A DNA stretch of 10,371 bases from Mariprofundales bacterium (GTDB taxonomy: Bacteria > Pseudomonadota > Zetaproteobacteria > Mariprofundales > S012-25), in contig WFOX01000212.1 in NCBI GenBank assembly GCA_015487905.1, positions 1-10,371 of the forward strand. Direction: 5' to 3'. Below are positions 6,254 to 10,371 of this stretch, piece by piece (position 1 is the first letter of the stretch; each line of letters starts with the position of its first letter). The position numbers and the translations under genes were made by a program. The notes beneath the pieces are model-generated. The model ran no database searches and was not told the DNA's origin. It saw only the letters and a list, made by a program, of their open reading frames with translations.

Positions 6254-7458
6254 CAGCCTCCGCCGCCCACGACCGAGGCCATCTGAAAGATGGGCAGATA
6301 CATGGAAATCACAAGCCCGCCGATCACGACCCCTAAAAAGACGATGATCACGGGCTCCATGAGCGAGGTCATGGCCTCCACGGCCGCATCCACCTCGGCC
6401 TCATAGAAATCGGCAATCTTGGCGAGCATGGCTTCCATGGCGCCGGATTCCTCGCCGATGCGGATCATCTGTGTGACCATAAGCGGAAACACGCCGCTCG
6501 CCTCCAAAGGCTCGGTGAGCGTGCGCCCCTGCTCCACGGCATCGCGCGCATTGCGGATCGCCTCTTCCAGCACGACATTGCCCGCGATCTCGGCCACCGT
6601 ATCCAAGGCATCCAAGATCGGCACGCCCGCACCGATCAATGTGGCGAAGGTGCGCGTAAAGCGCGCCACGGCCGCCTTGCGCAGCACCTCGCCCAAGATC
6701 GGGAGGTTCAAAAGCAGCTTGTCTATCTGATAGCGGCCCTGGGGCGTTTGATACAGCCAACGAATCGCAAACGCGAGCACGATCGGCGCGCCGAAGACGA
6801 GATACCAATACTCCACGAACTTGTTGGAGATCGCGATCGTAAGCTGGGTGAGTGCTGGAAGCTCGGCGCCGAAATCCTCAAACATCTCCGCAAACTTCGG
6901 GATCACGAAGATCATGAGGATGGCCGTCACCAAAAACGCGATCACGATCACGGCCGCCGGATACATCATCGCGCCCTTGATCTTGCCCTTGAGCGCCAGC
7001 GCCTTTTCCTTGTAGCTCGCAAGGCGGTCCAGGATTTCTTCCAGAATCCCGCCTTGCTCGCCCGCGCGAACAAGCGCAATCGTAAGCCGATCAAACTCTT
7101 TGGGGTGCTTGGCAAGCGAATCAGCAAGCGGATTGCCCTCTTCCAAGTCCTTGCGCACCTCGCCCAAAAGCTTCTTGAGCGCCTTCTTCTCCGCGCCTTG
7201 CTCGCCGAGCCGAAACGCATCGGCCACGGGAATGCCGGCTGCGAGCATCGTCGCAAGCTGGCGGAAGAAGACCGCAATATCCTTCTCTTCCACCTTTTCG
7301 GGGAAGATTTGGATTTCCTTCGGCTTTTTCTTGACCTTGATCTCCACGAACCCTTGACGGCGCAGCATCGCGGCTGCGACATCCCTGTTCGGGGCTTCCA
7401 GCTCCCCTTTGCGGATTTGGCCGTCGCGCGTCTTCGCTTCCCAACGAAACTCAGGCAT
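6253..7458 (-). CDS. pilC: Type IV pilus inner-membrane platform protein
   Basis: PilC (GspF family) is the integral inner-membrane protein on which the PilB motor acts to insert or extract pilins. It has 401 residues, the normal length. An N-terminal domain with FRWEAKTRDGQIRKGELEA (4-22) is followed by two copies of the GspF fold. Repeat 1 has FFRQLATMLAAGIPVADAF (64-82) and MMYPAAVIVIAFLVTAILMI (164-183). Repeat 2 has FTRTFATLIGAGVPILDAL (267-285) and a last membrane helix MEPVIIVFLGVVIGGLVISM (367-386). A further hydrophobic segment lies at about 217-235. The start at 7458 follows AGGAG with 7-base spacing and lies 2 bases after the pilB stop; an in-frame upstream extension has no family support. 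The protein ends in four glycines whose codons also make the pilS SD. The PilS/PilR neighbours favour type IV pili over type II secretion GspF. Confidence 0.95.
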   Translation of the reverse strand: MPEFRWEAKTRDGQIRKGELEAPNRDVAAAMLRRQGFVEIKVKKKPKEIQIFPEKVEEKDIAVFFRQLATMLAAGIPVADAFRLGEQGAEKKALKKLLGEVRKDLEEGNPLADSLAKHPKEFDRLTIALVRAGEQGGILEEILDRLASYKEKALALKGKIKGAMMYPAAVIVIAFLVTAILMIFVIPKFAEMFEDFGAELPALTQLTIAISNKFVEYWYLVFGAPIVLAFAIRWLYQTPQGRYQIDKLLLNLPILGEVLRKAAVARFTRTFATLIGAGVPILDALDTVAEIAGNVVLEEAIRNARDAVEQGRTLTEPLEASGVFPLMVTQMIRIGEESGAMEAMLAKIADFYEAEVDAAVEAMTSLMEPVIIVFLGVVIGGLVISMYLPIFQMASVVGGGG

Positions 7459-7460
7459 GG

Positions 7461-9164
7461 CTAGTCTCCTATCGTCACGCGCAGGCACTCATCCAGCGTG
7501 ATAATGCCTTGTTTGACCTTGTCCAGCGCATCCATGCGCAAGGTCTTCACGCCTTGCGAGATCGCGATCTCGTTGATCTCATCCGCGTTTTTGCCTGCAT
7601 AGATCGCTTGGCGGATTTCTTCCGTGATCGGCATCACTTGATAGATGCCGATGCGCCCTTTGTAGCCCGTGCCGCCGCATTTTTCGCAGCCGCGTCCGCG
7701 CATGGGCTGGAAGCTGCCGATCTCCTCCTCCGGCATCCCCGCCTCCACAAAGGCCTCTGGCGGCGTGTCCGTATCGGGCTCCTTGCAGTTTGCGCAGATG
7801 CGGCGCGCAAGCCTTTGGGCGGACACGAGATTCAGTGCGGAGCCCACGAGGAAGTGCTCAATGCCCATGTTGACCAAGCGCACCACCGTGGACGGGGCAT
7901 CGTTCGTGTGCAATGTCGCAAGCACGAGGTGGCCTGTAAGCGCGGCCTTGATGCCGATCTCGGCCGTTTCGCGGTCGCGGATCTCACCGATCAAAATCAC
8001 ATCCGGGTCTTGCCGCAGAAACGCGCGCAGCACGGTCGGAAAATCCAGGCCCACATCGGGATTCACATTCACCTGATTGATGCCCATGAAGTTGAACTCC
8101 ACGGGGTCTTCGGCCGTGGAGATGTTGATCTCAGGCCGGTTCAGCTCGGCGATGGCCGAATAGAGGCTCACGGTTTTGCCCGAGCCTGTGGGGCCGGTCA
8201 CAAGCACCATGCCATAAGGCTTGTGGATCGCGTCTTTGAACCATTTGAGCGCCTGCTCGCTGTAGCCGAGCTTGGTCATATCCAGCATAAGGCTTGAGGG
8301 ATCCAAAAGGCGCATCACGACCTTTTCGCCGAAGAGCGTAGGAAGCACGGACACGCGAAAGTCCACGGCCTTGGCCTTGGAAAGCCTCAGCTTGATGCGC
8401 CCGTCCTGCGGCACGCGCCGCTCGGAGATATCCAGCTTCGCGAGCACCTTGATGCGCGATACAATCGCATCGCGCATGGCAAGCGGCGGCCGCATGACCT
8501 CTTGCAGCACGCCGTCCACGCGGTAGCGCACGCGCAGGACTTTTTCATACGGCTCAATGTGGATGTCGGAAGCGCCGCGCTTGATCGCATCCAACAAAAT
8601 GAAGTTCACGAGCTTCACGACCGGCGAGGCCTCGGTTGCGGCCGCAAGCGCCGCTGCATCGGCCTCTTGGGGCTCGGTTTCCACGACATCCACTTCGGTG
8701 GCCCCAAGCTCGTTCATCACCTCTTCCAGCTTCTCTTCGGCGCTGGAAAGCCCGCCGAGCTTTTCCATAAGCTGGCTTTCGAGCGCGATCACGACCTCAA
8801 TCTGCGAACCCGTGATGAAGCGAAACTCGTCAATCGCGTTGATGTCATAAGGATCGGCGACCGCGCACACGAGCACATTGCCCTTGCGTTTGAGCGGCAG
8901 GATTTGCAAGCGCTGCATCACATCCGCCGCCACATCCACGACCTTTTTGGGATCCACCTCCACCTTGTCCAAATCCACAAGCGGCCGTCCGAAGGTCTTG
9001 GCGATGAAGCTTGCAAGCTCTTTTTCGCTGAAAACCCCGGCCTTCACGAGCGCAGTCGTGAGCGTGTCGCCCGAAAGCTTCGCCTCGCGCACGATCTCGG
9101 CGAGCTTTTCGCGCGTGATCTTGCCGTGGCGCACAAGCACATCGCCAAGCCGCGTGGGCTTCAT
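7461..9164 (-). CDS. pilB: Type IV pilus assembly (extension) ATPase
   Basis: PilB is the hexameric cytoplasmic ATPase that powers pilus extension through PilC. It has 567 residues, the normal size. The N-terminal domain (about 1-130) resembles the MshEN/GspE-N type, with RLGDVLVRHGKI (5-16). A linker rich in Glu and Ala ends at EASPVVKLVNFIL (178-190), followed by GASDIHIEP (197-205). The motor has Walker A GPTGSGKT (324-331), the Asp box STAEDPVE (349-356), Walker B DPDVILIGEIRD (386-397) and the His box TGHLVLATLHTNDA (410-423). Two cysteine pairs, CANC (457-460) and CEKC (493-496), form the tetracysteine zinc site found in PilB/GspE but not PilT. The ATG overlaps the aroE stop as ATGA and has GGAGG 7 bases upstream. 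No pilT follows. It could be labelled gspE by automatic tools, but the neighbours argue for pilB. Confidence 0.96.
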   Translation of the reverse strand: MKPTRLGDVLVRHGKITREKLAEIVREAKLSGDTLTTALVKAGVFSEKELASFIAKTFGRPLVDLDKVEVDPKKVVDVAADVMQRLQILPLKRKGNVLVCAVADPYDINAIDEFRFITGSQIEVVIALESQLMEKLGGLSSAEEKLEEVMNELGATEVDVVETEPQEADAAALAAATEASPVVKLVNFILLDAIKRGASDIHIEPYEKVLRVRYRVDGVLQEVMRPPLAMRDAIVSRIKVLAKLDISERRVPQDGRIKLRLSKAKAVDFRVSVLPTLFGEKVVMRLLDPSSLMLDMTKLGYSEQALKWFKDAIHKPYGMVLVTGPTGSGKTVSLYSAIAELNRPEINISTAEDPVEFNFMGINQVNVNPDVGLDFPTVLRAFLRQDPDVILIGEIRDRETAEIGIKAALTGHLVLATLHTNDAPSTVVRLVNMGIEHFLVGSALNLVSAQRLARRICANCKEPDTDTPPEAFVEAGMPEEEIGSFQPMRGRGCEKCGGTGYKGRIGIYQVMPITEEIRQAIYAGKNADEINEIAISQGVKTLRMDALDKVKQGIITLDECLRVTIGD

Positions 9165-10012
9165 GCCACGGCCTCCATGCGCCCAAGCGAGGCGGCCAGC
9201 TCCGCATAGGCGTGCTCCGCATCGGGATGCACGCCGAACCAGTGCGCAAACGAAGCCGCGCCTTGATAGACGAGCATGCGCAGCCCGTCCTCGGCGCGCC
9301 GCCCCGCAAGCTTGGCCTTGCGCACGAAATCCGTCTCCCCCGTGGGCGTATAGACGAGATCCAATGCCCAGCCAGCGCCTGCCAGCGCAAACGGAAACGG
9401 CTCGCCGTGCAGGCCAAGGCTTGTTGCCTGCACAAGCCCTGCGCTTTGCGCGCTTTGCGCGCGCACATTCTTCTCATCCCAAGGCACGATCTCGGCGGCC
9501 ACGCCCTCGCTGCGCAGCGCTTGCACAAGCGCATGCGCGCGCTTCTGCGTGCGATTGCAGATCAGCACGCGCGCAGCTCCAGCCTCGGCAAGCGCCCACA
9601 CGGCGGCGCGCGCGGCTCCACCCGCGCCGAAGACGAGCACGGTATCGCCCGCGCGAAAGCCGAGCGCCTGGACGGCGGCGCGCACGCCTTGCACATCCGT
9701 GTTCGTGCCGAGCCAACCCGTTTCGCTGCGCACAAGCGTATTCACAGCGCCCACGCGCCTTGCCAATGCATCCGGCTGCACATGGGAGAGCGCGGCCTCT
9801 TTATGCGGCACGGTGAGGTTGAGCCCAAGCACGCCTGCTGCGTGCAAGCCGGTGAGGGCCTCGCCAAGCCGCGCGAGCGGGCAAGGGAACGCGACATACA
9901 CCGCATCCACGCCTGCGGATGCGATGAAGTTGTTTTGGAAGCGCGGGGAGAGCGAATGCGCAACGGGATCCCCCACCACCCCCAATACCCGCGTTGTTCC
10001 TTCAATCCTCAT
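9161..10012 (-). CDS. aroE: Shikimate 5-dehydrogenase (NADP-dependent)
   Basis: AroE reduces 3-dehydroshikimate to shikimate in the chorismate pathway. It has 283 residues, near the usual 270-290. The shikimate-binding half has VVGDPVAHSLSP (12-23) and NLTVPHK (65-71) with catalytic Lys71, then the paired aspartate Asp106 in GTNTDVQG (102-109). The NADP half has the glycine loop GAGGAARA (129-136) and NRTQKR (153-158), where Asn-Arg-Thr is typical of NADP preference. Gln250 in MLVYQGAASF is the usual substrate-side glutamine. The ATG at 10012 (MRIEGTTRVLG) is chosen because such a lead-in precedes GDP-V-HSLSP in many AroE proteins; the open frame reaches 10108 but runs into glmS. The SD is poor (GGGG only 2 bases from the ATG). 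It lies 44 bases after glmS and overlaps pilB by ATGA. Complete and apparently functional. Confidence 0.96.
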   Translation of the reverse strand: MRIEGTTRVLGVVGDPVAHSLSPRFQNNFIASAGVDAVYVAFPCPLARLGEALTGLHAAGVLGLNLTVPHKEAALSHVQPDALARRVGAVNTLVRSETGWLGTNTDVQGVRAAVQALGFRAGDTVLVFGAGGAARAAVWALAEAGAARVLICNRTQKRAHALVQALRSEGVAAEIVPWDEKNVRAQSAQSAGLVQATSLGLHGEPFPFALAGAGWALDLVYTPTGETDFVRKAKLAGRRAEDGLRMLVYQGAASFAHWFGVHPDAEHAYAELAASLGRMEAVA

Positions 10013-10021
10013 GTCCCCGCC

Positions 10022-10050
10022 ATCGTAGGAAGGCGGCGCAAAAGCGTCAA
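10022..10050 (-). promoter_or_regulatory. Candidate sigma70-type promoter for the aroE-pil operon
   Basis: In the glmS-aroE gap the minus strand reads TTGACG (10050-10045, 5 of 6), a 17-base spacer, then TACGAT (10027-10022, 4 of 6 with TA at the start and AT at the end). This is the same -35 and the same spacing as the candidate str promoter. The expected start near 10015 would leave only about three bases before the aroE ATG. Read-through from glmS is also possible, as no terminator lies between the genes. Confidence 0.45.
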
Positions 10051-10056
10051 ATCCGC

Positions 10057-10371
10057 CTATTCCACGGTCACGGACTTGGCGAGATTGCGCGGCTGATCCA
10101 CATCGCAACCGCGCGCCACCGCCACCTCATAGGCCAACCATTGCAAGGCCGGCGCCACGAACAAGGGGGTCGTGAACATGTCCCCTTCGGGGATGCGCAA
10201 AAAGGCGCGCAGGCCCGAAACCGCAGGCGGCGTATCCAAGTCGCTTATGAGGATCACGCGCGCACCGCGCGCCTGCACCTCTTCCAGATTCGCAAGCGTC
10301 TTCTCCAAATGATGCGCGCGCGGGGCGATCACGACCACGGGAAGCCGCGCATCCACAAGCGCAATCGGCCC
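10057..10371 (-). CDS. glmS: Glutamine-fructose-6-phosphate aminotransferase, C-terminal 104 residues (runs off the right edge)
   Basis: GlmS makes glucosamine-6-phosphate from fructose-6-phosphate and glutamine, the entry step for peptidoglycan and LPS amino sugars. Only the end of the second sugar-isomerase (SIS) domain is present. It begins GPIALVDARLPVVVIAPR, has RIPEGDMFTTPLFVAPALQW in the middle, and ends with the family signature DVDQPRNLAKSVTVE followed by TAG. The Lys in LAKSVTVE corresponds to the active-site lysine near the C-terminus of E. coli GlmS (about residue 603 of 609). The frame is open to the window edge, so this is a cut by the window and not a truncated gene. It is transcribed toward aroE. 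A glmS leader ribozyme, if present, would be outside the window. Confidence 0.97.
   Translation of the reverse strand, partial: GPIALVDARLPVVVIAPRAHHLEKTLANLEEVQARGARVILISDLDTPPAVSGLRAFLRIPEGDMFTTPLFVAPALQWLAYEVAVARGCDVDQPRNLAKSVTVE

Noticed and set aside
7461..9164. pilB and pilC as type II secretion gspE and gspF
   Set aside because: The families are related, but no other gsp gene is present and pilS/pilR and pilD-coaE follow directly, which fits type IV pili.
10013..10056. Terminator between glmS and aroE
   Set aside because: No stem followed by a T-run is present in the 44-base gap; the T-rich bases there belong to the candidate promoter.

Overview
This is a GC-rich window (roughly 60% G+C by eye on sampled lines). 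Every gene I can support lies on the minus strand, packed almost end to end. The proteins look like those of a Gram-negative bacterium, most likely a member of the Proteobacteria (Pseudomonadota) or a close relative: a PilS/PilR pair, a zinc-binding PilD, and pilD next to coaE. The class cannot be fixed from sequence reading alone. No RNA gene, insertion sequence, CRISPR array or phage gene was seen, and no stretch longer than 300 bases lacks a gene.

In the direction of transcription (high to low coordinates) the window opens with the last 104 codons of glmS (10371-10057), the end of the glucosamine-6-phosphate synthase gene. After a 44-base gap that holds a candidate sigma70-type promoter comes a seven-gene block: aroE (shikimate dehydrogenase), pilB (pilus extension ATPase), pilC (inner-membrane platform), pilS (sensor kinase), pilR (sigma54-dependent response regulator), pilD (prepilin peptidase/methylase) and coaE (dephospho-CoA kinase). 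Neighbours in this block overlap or are 1-2 bases apart (ATGA, 2-base gap, TGATG, 23-base overlap, 1-base gap, GTGA), so it is very probably one translationally coupled operon. It makes the cytoplasmic/inner-membrane core of a type IV pilus, its pilin-processing enzyme and its regulator, flanked by two housekeeping enzymes.

An 82-base gap (2070-1989) follows. It holds a second candidate promoter, whose -35 box overlaps the coaE stop codon, and a short hairpin at the predicted 5' end of the transcript. This leads into the str operon: rpsL (S12), rpsG (S7) and fusA (EF-G), with fusA leaving the window at base 1 after 373 codons. Both junctions in the str operon have 12-base gaps, with a Shine-Dalgarno sequence that begins in the upstream TAA stop codon.

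I found no previously undescribed system. The points most worth a second look are the composite gene order (pilSR inside pilBCD-coaE, and the whole pil set between aroE and coaE), a GAFTDA loop in PilR in place of GAFTGA, a degenerate MshEN-like N-terminus in PilB, a near-leaderless aroE predicted from its promoter, and an rpsL-rpsG junction too short for an E. coli-type S7 operator.
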